Shown here one piece after another: positions 47,381 to 59,784 of a stretch of DNA of 64,000 nucleotides. The DNA lies in contig NW_023998417.1 in assembly GCF_014805625.2 (NCBI RefSeq), positions 2,731,951 to 2,795,950 on the forward strand, read 5' to 3'. The notes beneath the pieces were generated by a model. That model made no database searches. It saw only the letters and a program-made list of their open reading frames with translations, and was not told the origin of the DNA. Both the position numbers and the translations under genes were made by a program. Position 1 is the first letter of the stretch. Each line of letters opens with the position of its first letter. This stretch comes from Glossina fuscipes (taxonomy: Eukaryota; Arthropoda; Insecta; Diptera; Glossinidae).

Positions 47381-48254
47381 CATTTCATTCTTAATATTTC
47401 ATTTTTTTTTATTAAATAATATTGTGTTGTTAACGTGTCGGTTGCCAAGCTTATGCATGTTTGCAAGAGTTTAGGGGTTAACTTGCAACTTGGATCTGTT
47501 CTTGTTGCGGTTGTGCTTCTGTGCTAGCTGTGTACATGTTTTTCTTTTCTTTTTTTTTCTTCCTTCTCCTTCTCCTTTTATTTATTTATACATGAATTAT
47601 CATTTTTAACTTTATAATTAATTTTTAACTTACTTTGTTATTATTATTATTCTTCTTACTAGTCTTTAAAATGATTAGATTACGATTTTCTCTAAAGATG
47701 CACTAAATTTGACCGTAATTTTCTTTAGTTGAATTTCATGTATAAATAAATGAGTAAATAAATTAATAAAATAAATAAATTAGTTAATTAGTTAATTATC
47801 AAGCGCTCAAAAATCTTCTTCTCTCAAATTCATTACTATTGTCGTTTATTTGAAGAATTGTGCTGCCCACCAAGTATTTTCAGAGGATTACATTTACGCT
47901 GCTCTATCATATCTCAATTGTCGGTTTTGGGTGGAACAGTTTAAAAGTGGTGACATGAATTGACTAAAACTGACATTGCGACCTTCTGCCGCACCAAGAG
48001 TAGCGCCTCTTATGCAGATTGGAGCAGCTTGGCTTGGCCGGCATGTCCTTTTCATGTGAAAAAGTGATCAAAATTTTTGCAAATACCGAATATATAATAA
48101 TTTTTTCCGCTAAACTCACGCTTACAATATCAAGACTTCGTGTACGTATAAGTTGTATACGCATAATAATAATTTCGTAATGAACACATTGTCCGTCAAT
48201 CGCTCTGTCTAGTACTATATACATGTGTCCTTCGTGTAACACGATTAATTCGTA
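47381..48254. other. Non-coding, AT-rich
   Basis: No gene recognised. The start may hold the 3' UTR of the preceding retrotransposon. The 148-codon minus-strand frame at 47964-48410 overlaps a degenerate tandem array and is not credible as a gene. Confidence 0.4.
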
Positions 48255-48641
48255 CCGTGCTATATCGAAGACGTGTTGTACGAAACAAGGTGTACGGTGT
48301 GTTATCGAGGCGCCTTGTTTTGTGTTATACCGAAACCTTGTTATACGAACCCTAGAAAGAATATAAATAAAAGCAATGTGTGCACCGACTTGTATCGAAA
48401 TCAATTTCATTTAAAAAGAACAAAACGCATACTGTCACTTCTCAAAATGAAATGAAAGATTTTTCAGTAGCGTATTTCAACAAAAAAATACCGGAACGTA
48501 ATTCAAAGAAAAATTCAAATTTCCAATGCATATTCGATATTTTGAAATCGCGTTATATTAAAACCGTGTTGCAATTATTCTCAATTCTAATACTGTGCAA
48601 TATCGAAACTGTGTTCTACAAGTACCGGGTTATTGCCAGGG
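48255..48641. repeat. Degenerate array of about 17-bp units (consensus near CCGTGTTATAyCGAAAC)
   Basis: Dense part 48255-48352: CCGTGCTATATCGAAG, ACGTGTTGTACGAAAC, GTGTGTTATCGAGGCG, TGTGTTATACCGAAACC, TTGTTATACGAACCC. A second, looser cluster at 48547-48641 repeats GCGTTATATTAAAACCGTG, GTGCAATATCGAAACTGTG and CCGGGTTATTGCC. The period is about 16-23 bp. About 195 bp between the clusters lack clear units. Confidence 0.65.
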
Positions 48642-49642
48642 ACGCCGGTATATATACACACATATATTACATTTCCTTATATCTCTATATATGAATCTAA
48701 TGAATCTGTATTATCTGTAAATGTTTTACATTAAAACATAGCGGATCGGCTAATTGACTTACGCGCTATGCATTAACCACAACATATATATCTCACATTT
48801 ATGTGTGTGTGTATGTGTGTGTGTGCATTGGATTTATTAGATTCAGTTCGAACTGTATTTTGCGTTTAGAGATCCATTTAAAATATAAAATGTATTAAAA
48901 TCGCTTAAATTAATTTAATGTACGCGGATTATATGTTTATACAAGTTTATATAAGTTATTTAATGAATATATGCTACATCTGGTTTGTAATTAGCTTATG
49001 CGGTTAATTTATGAAAAAATATTATGAAAGCATAAAAAAGAAAAAAAATATACACAAAAGGCGACAAAAAGCAGAAGTAAATGAAAATTGTGCAGATAGT
49101 AGGGATCAAATGTATAATTGAAAATAGTTAATTTAATGAAAAATGCAATAATAATACACAAAAACCGCGAAAACAAAATCAAAGAAACGAAAAATCACAA
49201 TTGTGGTTAATTCTTATGCAGAATTTTACTTTTTTCTTTTTTTTCGTCGACGTTCTTTTGTTTTTTTTTTTTTTTCTTAACTCACAACAAAATCGCAGAA
49301 CGCATTACCGGCATAGAGAAAAGTATATTTAAAAAAAAAAAAAAAAAAAAAACGGTCATGTTAATAAATATAAATATTTATATTTTATTCAAAATAATGA
49401 AATATTAATTTGCAATAAATTATGTCATACGAAAAATGCACAAACGATTCTAACCGATCCTTGGATACTCATCATCAGCAATTATTTTGTAACTAAACTA
49501 AATCTATGCCTTGCTATCTATGATATTGAAAGCATAAATCAATACAAGTGACCTTCGACTAAAACTATAATTGAATTGGATAAATAAATTAGAAAAATGC
49601 GTGGGTACATGCCAGCAGATAATGCGAATGCAAGTAAATATA
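48642..49642. other. Non-coding, AT-rich
   Basis: No gene recognised. (GT)n at about 48803-48825 and a poly-A run at about 49330-49351. Confidence 0.5.
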
Positions 49643-49990
49643 TTGGGTCGGCATAAAATTCTGAAATTATTTAAACAATTTTATTCGTCTATTTCTTTCG
49701 CGGAGCTCTTAAAGTCGCTAGTAATGGAGGCGAAATAATAAGCTTCATTAGGCAATTATCGAGATGAAATTGTGTGGAAATGTTATATTTTCTGAACGTT
49801 CCCGTCGTGAAACAATGTGGCTCCTTTTTTTTCTTCCCCAAGCTGCCTTAAAGGTTCCCTTCAATGAAAAATAGTGACCATAAGAGATCGAAATATCTTG
49901 CCTTATGAACCACTACTCTTCGAACGTCATAAGGGAGCTTACATTTTCTTATGATTATGGCGGCAGGTTAAGCATAATCGTAAATGTATA
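49643..49990 (+). mobile_element. Possible mariner end or remnant (weak)
   Basis: A TA followed by TTGGGTCGGCATAAAATTCT resembles mariner terminal repeats of the ttgggt.ggca.aaa.tt type. No transposase motif could be read downstream and no matching opposite end was found. Tentative. Confidence 0.25.
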
Positions 49991-50029
49991 ATTAATCCAT
50001 TTTTTTTTTACTTATTGGAATCACGAAAA

Positions 50030-50655
50030 CATTCGCCCAAAAGATGGCCTGATGAGGGGATTCCTTTTCTCGGAGAGTCTTTGAGCGTGACGGAAGTCGT
50101 CTGCGCGCTTGGTACACTATATAGTCTCATAGCTGTAGAGAGGGCTGAAGATAGTGTAAAGTGTTAAAGGGCCTGGCGTATGCTGGGTTGATTACTTGTT
50201 CTTGTACAATAAATCCAAGGGGGAAAGTAGTAGAGCGGCTTTCCTGGACATATGGACACGTCTAAAGCTATTGAATTCAGGGGGATCAGGTTGCTCGCTC
50301 ACTCACTATCATGTGTACCTGCTTAGGCGGCTCGGTTACATCTGTCGATTGCTTCTTGCCGGATCCTTCGGGGGCAAGCTTACTTACCACTATGTAAGAA
50401 GCTTCGCTAGAAGCTGGTATAGACAATCAAAGTTTTAGCCGATTTTGTGAGGTCTGACCGCTGGGATGCGTGGCGGCTGGGGCATTCCCAAATGCGGGAA
50501 CGTTAAACACGTAGAGGTGCTTGGTAGGCCTCGCTCTGTCTAGAGGGGAAGGTTCGAATCATGCCCAAACTTTCATTTCTAGTACGTCAGCCCTGGGATA
50601 AAGCTATCCCTCATGCTCGATCGCCTTGCAAGGCTGAGGCGTGGCCAATTCAATT
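50030..50655 (+). mobile_element. GC-rich unidentified element with perfect B-box; likely retroposon
   Basis: Markedly less AT-rich than both flanks. At about 50549-50560 it has GGTTCGAATCATGCCC, a match to the Pol III B-box (GGTTCGANTCC). It is preceded by GC-rich sequence and followed by GCTGAGGCGTGGCCAATTC and an AATT-type tail (AATTCAATTAATTAATC) ending near 50663. An 80-codon frame at 50196-50438 lacks known motifs. Sharp composition borders and a simple tail suggest an inserted SINE or a short LINE fragment. The family is not recognised. Confidence 0.45.
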
Positions 50656-50663
50656 AATTAATC

Positions 50664-52984
50664 TCCAATGATTCTATGGCATCCGTCTGATTGAGTGGAG
50701 ACCTTAAAATTGCCATAATTTGTACGAAAAAGTAATTGATTTTCATATATCATATATTATATTGTACATTATATATAGTATGTACATTATACATTATATA
50801 GTATACATATCATGGGTAATTCGCACATAGTTAAGAGAGTAATTGACTTGAACTTGTGGCTTTGGTAGTCACTGTGACTTGACATGTAACTTCACTGTAA
50901 CTCCGAAGTTTCCTTCGGATAGCGGTTCAAACGACAACTAAGCCATCATAATATATGACAAAGATAGGTAAAAAATTACGCTAGTTGAGATAGCATGATA
51001 GCATCATGTTTAATAGCCAACACTGTCCAGCGATTTAATTTCATCCGTTACACACCGATGTTAATGAACCGTTTTCACTATCGAACTCGATATCTTCGAT
51101 ATGAGGGTTCAAAGAGTTGCAACATGCCGCGCAATCAACTAAAGAATCAAATTAAGAAGCCTGATGCTCTGTGTGTATATGATGTATAACTCACTGCTGT
51201 ATGCTATCTTCAATGTAGATCATTAATGGTTTTTTTCACTACTACTACGAATGACTGCAAGTCGAATAATAAATGTAGCGAAAATAAATATTTTTTAATT
51301 ATAATGTGCGAAATGCAAGAATATTTTTTTAAATAAATCATTAACGTTATCGAAAAAGAGTTTAATATAATTAATGCATTCATTAGGCTCTCTCTTCTCT
51401 TACGTACTCTTTTTTTTTTTTTTTTGTTCTTTTTTTTTGTTTTAAAAATTTCCTTTTGTTTTGCAATAAAGTTTTATTTGCATTTTACTTTACTTAGTAA
51501 GCATCCTTTTTAATTACATTAACATATTTATTGCGGAATATAAAATGGAACTTCGCGTCACCACATTTATTTCATAGAAAATAAAATTTTATTCAAAAGT
51601 TCATTCATTTATAATATCTTTCTTTAATGTATTCTTTAAGGAAATTCTCTTTCAAATACTTTTCCTTGATTTTTTTTTTTTCCCCCTCTATTTTCTTATA
51701 TTTTGCATAAATCTTATGCACGGCTCCCGTTTTAACGAAATTTTTGTATTAATATTGTGTTACAATATGTGTGAACTGAAGGCAGTCTCTAAAAAGTTTT
51801 CGCATCGTTTAATCGACACATTTGCCTCCAGATTACAAAAGTTTTCTTTAAATTACATTTACAAGGCAAAAAAAAAAGAAAAAGTTACACTTCTCTTCTC
51901 TCTTAGTTCTCAGTTCTTTATACATCATCATAGTGTACTACTACTACTACTACTACTACTCCTACTACTAATGTAAGCCTACAGTATTTGAAAAGTGTAA
52001 AAAATGTTGAAACTAACTGGGTTTAAAAACTTTTCCGTTACTTAATTAAAGCTTACATGTGCGCATAGGGTAATAAAATGATAAGAAAGAACTGAAGAAC
52101 TCACTCATTTCTTCACTTTCGATTACCTATTTTGTGTATTATGTGTATGTGTATAATATGTGTCTTTTTCCTTTGAATGTGAATTTTTTTAAATCATCGA
52201 TTGTTAGAGTTTGCGGTGGGTGTGACAGGGACATTTAACGCAACACGCTTTTATAAAAATGTTATATGACATAGATGATGGAAAACACAATGAAGGCAAT
52301 AAAACACACATAAGTAAGGAAAAGCAATCATTTTGTTTCCTAATATGCTGTGAAGTGGATAAGTAGAAAAAAATAAAAATTTTGCGACAACCAACAGGGA
52401 ACGTAAAGGAAAAATACCTCCATTAGATGAATAGTAGTGGAAAGTAATTTATAGGAGATTTAAAGAAACGAGACGTCTTACAAGAGGCAGAGGGAGATTA
52501 CTTTGCTGAATAGAGGACAAAGTCAGACTTGTATTCCTTCAATGTTCATAATTTTTACTTTTTCATAAAATGTAAAATGTTTGCATTGCTTTTAACTCAT
52601 TGACCCTGGACAAAAGGAAAAAAAAAAAAAACAAACATTGATTTCTTCATTAATTTTATCAATTTTTCTAAAAAGATTGAATGCCTTAGCTTTACAGGCT
52701 GCTTCAGCTTTATACAAAATGTTTAACATAAAGTAATTTATGCAACCTTAGCATCCTTATCGCCTTTTTTCCATATAGTTTTACTCTTTTTAATTTTCTG
52801 CACATTGATCTCGGTCCCTCTCGATCCCTTAGATCTAACGTAGTCAGCATGCTTCTAATTTGTCTACTCAAAGGAAAGTAATTTTCTCCATTTAATAAGC
52901 AAACCTTTTACCATTCATTTACTGTTCGCACTATGGTCTGCCCGTTAGCAAAAATATATTTAGAGGTTGCGTTAATTTTTATAG
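50664..52984. other. Non-coding, AT-rich
   Basis: No gene recognised. A palindromic (TATA/TACATTATA)n tract lies near 50745-50810, poly-T at about 51411-51440 and (TAC)n at about 51938-51969. Confidence 0.5.
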
Positions 52985-53165
52985 TTTTTTCACTTCAAAA
53001 AGGCATTGATTGTAGAAAATTCCAGCATTTGTACTATGCGGAGATATGAAACGGAAAGATATTATATTGGTTTGGCAGCGATCCACCCATCGACCCATTT
53101 GCCGACCCGCCTGCAAGGCAAGCCATGCTGCACCGATCTAAACAAGTCACGTCGACTTGTAACGC
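52985..53165 (-). pseudogene. Mariner-type transposase relic, second copy of the 10.6-kb family
   Basis: The minus strand reads RRDLFRSVQHGL, then GKWVDGWIAAKPI, matching SDYHLFRSMQHGLAG and VKKWVDEWIAAKP of the mariner transposase C-terminal third. The DNA also aligns with 10550-10760 (shared AAGCCAyGCTGCAyCG). Only about 180 bp remain; the rest is lost. Confidence 0.7.
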
Positions 53166-54266
53166 GTATTGTTATATATAAATCGCATATTTCATTATAC
53201 TCTTACATAATTAATTCATTTAAATGTGTGTTTGTGTGTGTGTATGTGTATCGAATTCTTTTATGTGCACACTCCGAAAAATAATAAAATGTTACACAAT
53301 TAAATGTTGCATATAAAATATAGTTTTACGACACTTTTCAAATATATATTTATAAACTTGGCGCAAACACTTCATGTGTACCCAATACTTGGTACAACAG
53401 CTTTGTAAATTTTCTGCCAGTTCCTACCAAAATATTCGGCTTCATTTCTTAACTTATGGCTAGAGTCCTTCGGCGCGTTATACACATCAGCATAGGGAAA
53501 GTAGGTCTTGTACCACAAGTTGAGTGGCGTGTATGATGTTGTGCATCCTTGCATTAGAATTCAAAGTATTACAATGACAAAGATCTAAAGTCCTTTTTCT
53601 AACAAGTTTCCATCATAGTAATAAATCGCAACACGAATAACTCGGTCATTATTGAATCACAAAAGAGCGTAATTCTCTGCAGTGGAAAGTTATATATACT
53701 TATATATATTCTTTCATTTCGCCTTTAAGTCGCTAAAAAAAATTTGCATGGCTCATTACTGTATATCGAAAAAACGGAATTCTTCAATAAAACAACAACT
53801 TACACTCATTCCAATTTACAAATCAAAATTTTCTGAGTTTAATTTAAATAACATTATATGTGAGCTTCATCTAATAATATAATAAATTTAAGCATAACTA
53901 CGATATTTCGCCTAATGAGAGCATTACATAATAATCTTGAAATCTTATAAAGTAAAGCGTGCTTAAAATCTTTCAAAGATAATGCTGCTGCTGCATGATA
54001 TGGAATTTCGTGTAACGATGATAGCTAGCAATTGTTCCATTTAGTTATGACAGCTATTAGGAGCCAGAAGGACGGGTCGGATGTATGAGAATTACAAATG
54101 TAATTTGCTTAACATATCTGAAGTTGAAGCTACAGGTTTAATGTAATGAACTTTCTATTATTGTTTACGTAAATAACTAATTCACACGTTTACCTTAATT
54201 ACCATAAGCGTAACTGTACGGATATGTGCATATAGGAGTGTCCACATAGTCATTTGCAATCAAGTG

Positions 54267-54307
<41 letters not shown>

Positions 54308-54310
54308 ATA
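53166..54310. other. Non-coding, AT-rich
   Basis: No gene recognised. (GT)n near 53225-53245 and (TA)n at about 54269-54300 directly before the next mariner element. Confidence 0.5.
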
Positions 54311-54860
54311 TTAGGTGCATCAATATATTCTGTCGCTTGAAATTGGTTCGAAATATAGATAACTTAGGTATAAGTTTCAGTTGACTGTCGGTTAATGTAA
54401 AGAGTGTAAAGTGTGAAGAGATGTGATTTTATTTACTGAGCTGCATTTGTTCTCTTTCTAACTGAAGAGGAAAAAAGTACAGTTGAGTACAGGCAAAGAT
54501 TCAGTTGGCTTGGAGTAAAAACGCAGCAAGCTATCCAAAAATTCGTAAATGGTTTTCGGAAATTCGTGCTAGCCCAAGCAATCCCAAGAAACTATCTTCA
54601 ACTCGATGGGAGAGTAAATCCCGGGTGCAATGTGTTCCCCAAAACTGTCTCCTTCTTATCAGCGCTGGTTCAGATCGATGCAGATCGGGAGTTCGGCAAA
54701 GATGTCCGAAAATAGGCATATGACCATCAACAAATCCTACAAGCTTCCGTAAGTTAGTCGATAACTGACGAAAGCACGTAGATGGTGGTGGTGAATATTT
54801 TGCTTATCAAGCTTATGAAGATGAATTTTATCAACAAATGAACAGAATTTCTTAATACAC

Positions 54861-54864
<4 letters not shown>
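54311..54864 (+). mobile_element. Internally deleted mariner with both terminal inverted repeats
   Basis: Left end TTAGGTGCATCAATATATTC and right end (reverse complement) ATAGGTGTATTAAGAAATTC are matching ends, with shared AGGTG.AT.AA.A.ATTCTGT (about 17 of 21), flanked by TA. Length about 554 bp against about 1.3 kb for a complete element. Coding traces lie in the right order: VEYRQRFSWLG, then NAASYPKIRKWFSEIRA (compare DAPSY.TI.KW..EFRRG of the mariner DNA-binding domain) near the start, and KHVDGGGEYFAYQ (compare KCI..GG.YFE, the mariner C-terminus) near the end. The catalytic domain is gone. A non-autonomous, decayed copy of a different subfamily from those at 10.6, 22.1 and 60.7 kb. Confidence 0.72.
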
Positions 54865-54903
<39 letters not shown>

Positions 54904-55708
54904 TGAAATGCACATGTATAAATACATATATCAGTGTATGCACAATTGCTTATAGGATTTGAAAGTGCTAATCGAGCAAATGCCTTTATTTTAACCAATT
55001 TCGATATGCTAACCTCTATAGATATAAACCCAAACGCCCCCCTCATGTGTACGTTCATGTGAACGATCATATGCGCATAACTAACTATAATATTTAAATA
55101 TTGTGCTTGCTTTTGGGCTTTTATGTACTTTTTAAATGTAAAAATCTAATTACTTTCATATATATATACATGTATGCGTCTTCTTCAGTATATTGCTCTC
55201 AGTGGAAGGATTTTAATTTTAGTTGGTATTCTAATAATTACAAAAATAAAAAAAAAAAAAACTTAATTAAAAATTTATATTTTGCCCTTTCTTTAAATGT
55301 AATTAACTTGTTTATAATTAAAAGGATTTCCGTAAAGTTAATGCATTTTAGAAGCATTGAACGGATATACATTCATGCAAATTCTGTACGTCATCAAACG
55401 TACTCTCACTCAGCGTGATTGCGAATATTACAAAATGTATGAAGATTGCTTTTTCAAAATACATTTTTACTATTTAGAAATTTCAACGATAAAAAGTAAG
55501 AAAGTTATATTCGGCGATATCGACGAATCTCGCATACCTACCACCTACGCTTTTCGCATTCTACTCTCCAAGATGTTTTATTTGATACCCATATCGCTCG
55601 TGTTATTAAATACCCCTTACGAGTTTCTATATAACTTGTTCATTTTCATCGAAGTTATGCTGTCATTAGACATGTTGTTTAATGAAGAGTATAAAAAATG
55701 TACATAAC

Positions 55709-55759
<51 letters not shown>

Positions 55760-56649
55760 TATTAGACGAAAACATGTATTCAAGTTATCTTGCAGCTAAT
55801 ACGCGAATAAAATGCAAGAGTTTTTCAATGCGCTTAGTACTTTTTATGATTTTGTTGTTACTTTTCATTTTTTTTTTTATTTTTTTTTTCTTTATTTCTC
55901 TATTTCTAATATTGGGGAAAAAGACGACAGCTGGAATCAATGTTGTTGCTACCGTTGCTATATTATTTGTTGTAAACATTTGCATATAACATGAAATATT
56001 TGTGTAACAAAACCATAACTAATTTGAAGTAATTTACATTTAAGCGACATCAGCGCAAAAAGTATACTAAAAGTTTTAATATTCAGAAAAAAAAAAAAAT
56101 GAAATCATTTCGCTTGCGTTGGTACTGTGTGCGTCTGTTTGTTAGATAGATTATAAACAAATTTGTAAAGGCTTACGTTTAAATGATAGTGAAATAAATT
56201 TTATGATTTGTCAAACATGGTCGCGTGATAGGGCGTTTCAAAATTATTGATGTTAGTACTATAATGTTACAGTTGGGAAAGACAGGCAGCGTTTCATTTC
56301 GACAAGCAGACTTTGTTTGGTTATATATATATATGTTTCAAACTAATGAGGAACATATTTTATTCAACGGGAATACCTGATAAGCTAATGTATCTGACAT
56401 ATGATTATCATAGGGCAAAGGGATAAAGTTTCTCTAACATCAATAAATTATGATTATTGTGCGATAAATTTAAATTTTATTATTCGTGAATAAGAATAAA
56501 ATTTTATTATTCGTTTCATGCATTTTTAAAAAAGCGAAAAATTTATTAGTAAATGAAATTTGATATACACCTCCTGCAATGTGCAACTAAACTACTGAAA
56601 GTGAACACATATATGTGGTAAATATGTAATGCGATTATCTTATTATGAA
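54865..56649. other. Non-coding; (TA)n and a 48-T run
   Basis: No gene recognised. (TA)n at about 54868-54901 adjoins the mariner end. An open frame at 55357-55707 (first ATG at 55375) has coding-like codons but no motif I know. A perfect run of 48 T lies at 55711-55758, 3 bases after its stop. Confidence 0.45.
55375..55707 (+). other. Unidentified open frame of about 110 codons
   Basis: Translated sequence includes RDCEYYKMYEDCFFKIHF, GDIDESRIPTTYAFRILL and two hydrophobic stretches near the C-terminus (FYLIPISLVLLN; FLYNLFIFIEVMLSLDML). The part from 55510 onward has more C-ending codons than the surroundings. No domain recognised. The ending close to a 48-T run could mark a minus-strand retroposed poly-A tail rather than a gene. 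Low confidence. Confidence 0.15.
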
Positions 56650-56850
56650 CCCGATCTAAAGAACATGAGTAAGTGCTTACACCAGGAATTTCAGCTGACA
56701 ACCTAAATGTCGTGAGTTCAAATCCCAAGTACACTAAAGTTGCCAATGAAACCTTTCGGTAGCCATGCACTTGTTAGTGCTTTACTCTCTCTCTCTCACT
56801 CTAGTCTTATAATTTATTTTTCTGACTAAATTAATTACAATAATAATTAT
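56650..56850 (+). mobile_element. tRNA-derived SINE-like element, second copy of the 41.9-kb family
   Basis: A-box-like GAGTAAGTGCTTAC, B-box-like GTCGTGAGTTCAAATCCCAAG, then TTAGTGCTTTACTCTCT (expanded by CT repeats) and CTGACTAAATTAATTACAAT ending in AATAATTAT. Head, box and tail correspond in order to 41937-42090. Confidence 0.62.
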
Positions 56851-57914
56851 AAGGAGTTTCGTAAGAAAAATGTTTGTGTTTTACTTTATTTATTTAGAGA
56901 TCCTCCCATTCAGACAAATGTCGCACTATACGCTTTATTCGATAATTGATAAGACTTTCAATGTATATTTCTGGGCGCCGAAAAATACAACAACTCTATG
57001 GCAATGTTTTGTACCGGAGACAATGAGAACCGAATAATTTTCTTATATCTATTTATCAAAGAGGAGTTAGTTCGAAATGCTAGAACTGATAGATCAGTGA
57101 ATTGTTTCTTGTGAGCATACAGTAAAGCCAGCATACCATAAATTTAAACGAGAGAAGATGTGGGTTGTGTGAGGTCTGTGAGCTTTTTCTTGCTAATAAT
57201 TTAACCTCAGATTTTCTCGTGAAGAAATTTTCCTGAACTTCAAAGGGCTTAAGCGAGCGATACCACTTAACTTTTATAAAATTTGTTCCCTTTTCCCGCC
57301 CCTTCAGATATATCATACAGCATTTCCTTATCATACAGCAGCAGGTGCTCATGCTTTTTAAAGGCCAAATCAGGTATATAATCCAGCTGAGATTCAAATA
57401 TTTTTCATTTTATACCCAAGCGCACGCATTAAAATGTGAAAAATGCTTCACGAGGTGTTGAAGGCATGTTTCGTTTTTCCGTTCGGGAAACCCTACTTGT
57501 CTTCTGCTTATAACGACACGTTCAACATTGCAGATATACTTTTCATAGAATTTTCAAACTATTCATGATAAGCACGCGCCCATCATACCGACACATTTCA
57601 ACCTATCACTATCAACTAACAAAGCTGAAGCACAAAAATATATTAACAGTAAGTATAAACGTGCGTGTACGTGCATAACCAAAAATGTTTGAATTATTTA
57701 ACCATGGGAATTAAAATATATAAATGCACGCATATGAAAATCGTATGTTGAATAATATCCGCCATATAAACCCTAGGCAGCACGCCCCGTATATAAATAA
57801 TTGCAATCAATCAGTAAAAATGTAAACAGAATTGAATTGAAAATTGAAATTATTCCATTTTGGATATAAAGTGGAGTAAAAAAAAAAAACATTTAATTAT
57901 GTTACTTGTGTATA
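56851..57914. other. Non-coding, AT-rich
   Basis: No gene recognised. A minus-strand open frame at 57080-57397 has no motif. Confidence 0.45.
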
Positions 57915-58800
57915 TTTTTATATCCATCATCGACGGGTGAGCGGTATATTCATTTTGTCAATATGTTGGCAAGGACCAGAAGAAAACTTCAGAGCCAGAC
58001 TCCACAAAGTATATATATATTCTTGATGAGCATGAAACTTTGAATCGACTTAAGCATGTCCATCTGTCACACTGACTGTCCGTCCATTTGCATAATGTCT
58101 ATTGCGAATATTCCCCTGACTGTAAAAACTAGAAGCTATCGACTTTAAATTTGGCAGAAACATTGGAAGTTCTTGCACGCATTTATCGGTATTGAAAATG
58201 GACCAAATCGTTTGAATGACACGCCCATAGCCCTATCTAAATTGAGAACTTCTCTGTTTTTCAAAAGAAATAAAAAACCGATTTTTTTTACTTATCACTT
58301 ATGAACTAGAGCAGAAAATTTAAGGATATATTCCATTGGCGATGGTGTAGTACCTCTGCAAAAATGGAAAGAAATGACCACGCCTACCAAATATCATATT
58401 GTTTCAAAATTTAATTTCTTCTTCAATACCTTTTACAAGGCGCGGAATTAAGCTTGAAAACTCCCATCTCAAACAGTCTGTCTGTTTGTCTGCCCATCTG
58501 TCCGTATACGCAAGTGTGTAATATTTGTGGTAAACATTCCCCCGTTAGCGAAAATGAACCTATCGGCCACAAATTTGTAAAAGAATTTAAAAGTGAATAA
58601 AACGTTTTCACTAAGACGCTTACAACGCTCAAACGATTACGCGACAAAAACTTTTGTTTTAAAACAAAAACAGTCTCCCCGAGCCCTTATGAAAATTTAG
58701 TTCTTCTCCTCCATGAAAATTTAGTTCTATTAAATGAGTATAAATGGGTATAGAAGATTTGACCATGACCGATTACAATTTTCTTAGCTGTTTTCGTGTA
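57915..58800 (-). repeat. Dispersed repeat family, longest copy
   Basis: On the minus strand it begins agctaagaaaattgtaatcg and runs through GCGACAAAAACTTTT-type sequence (reversed), two blocks of gacagacaga/ggacggacag, then GACATGCTTAAGTCGATTCA, aagaatatatatactttgtgg and GACAAAATGAATATACC. It ends CACCCGTCGATGATGGATA, followed by TAAAAA. It matches 32655-33155 and 61150-61512 across almost its whole length. No coding frame is seen. A related fragment may follow at 58915-59060. Confidence 0.8.
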
Positions 58801-59646
58801 AAACGTGTTACCCTACAGAATACCCTACATAAACGTATTAAGACTAATCGCACTTATGACACACCCGAAAGGACTTGAAGTATTCATTAATATTTTACTG
58901 AACCAATCAATCTAAATTTATATCTTGAATCAATTTAGCCACTTCTGCCTATTTATCCGCCTATCTGTCTAACGTGTCTGTCTGTGGCTGCGTATATAAC
59001 TGCAGTGCCACTACTATGTTCAAATATTACATTTTCAACTCACAAATTTGAACAAAAATTTATTTTTCTGCACTTTAAAGACCTTTAGAAACATCTTATG
59101 TGTTTACTTTACAACCAGTGAAGCAATAATCCCTATTTACGAAGTCATTTAACCAAATCTAAGCTTCATTCCACTTGCACGAAACGTAAACTTGGATTCA
59201 TTGTTTTTGTAATAAGTTTTATTAATTTCCGTGCACTGTACACCTGTGTATGTGTTATATATGCCAGATAATAGCAAGCTTCAAACACTGTATTGAAAAA
59301 AAAAAACATTTAATTCGAATTTCACTCAGCAATCTGTTTATATATATTATGTACGTTCATATTCGGAACCACAAAATAGATAAAGTTACGTACTTAATAT
59401 TACAATTCTAAATAGTACCACTTTATATGCAAGATCTTTATATATATTTCTTTGATATTATATATTTTATGTGGAAAATAAGTGAAGAAACAAAGTTTCC
59501 TAAAAGCGTTTATCTTTATTGCCAAGAACTACTACTACATCTATTCTTTCTGTGTTGTTACAGCAGCAAATTGCAAAATATATTGATTTGTAAGTGATGC
59601 ACATCCAATTTCACTATAAGATGTATATATACCCTATATAGTTTAA

Positions 59647-59679
<33 letters not shown>

Positions 59680-59749
59680 AACAAATAAATAAATAAATAA
59701 ATAAAAATACATATATATATAGATATATATATATATATTTTTATAAGTG

Positions 59750-59784
<35 letters not shown>

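Noticed and set aside
47964..48410. 148-codon minus-strand frame
   Set aside because: Overlaps a degenerate 17-bp tandem array that creates open frames; no protein motif and no splice context.
57080..57397. 105-codon minus-strand frame with Cys-rich start
   Set aside because: No family motif; length within chance for this composition.
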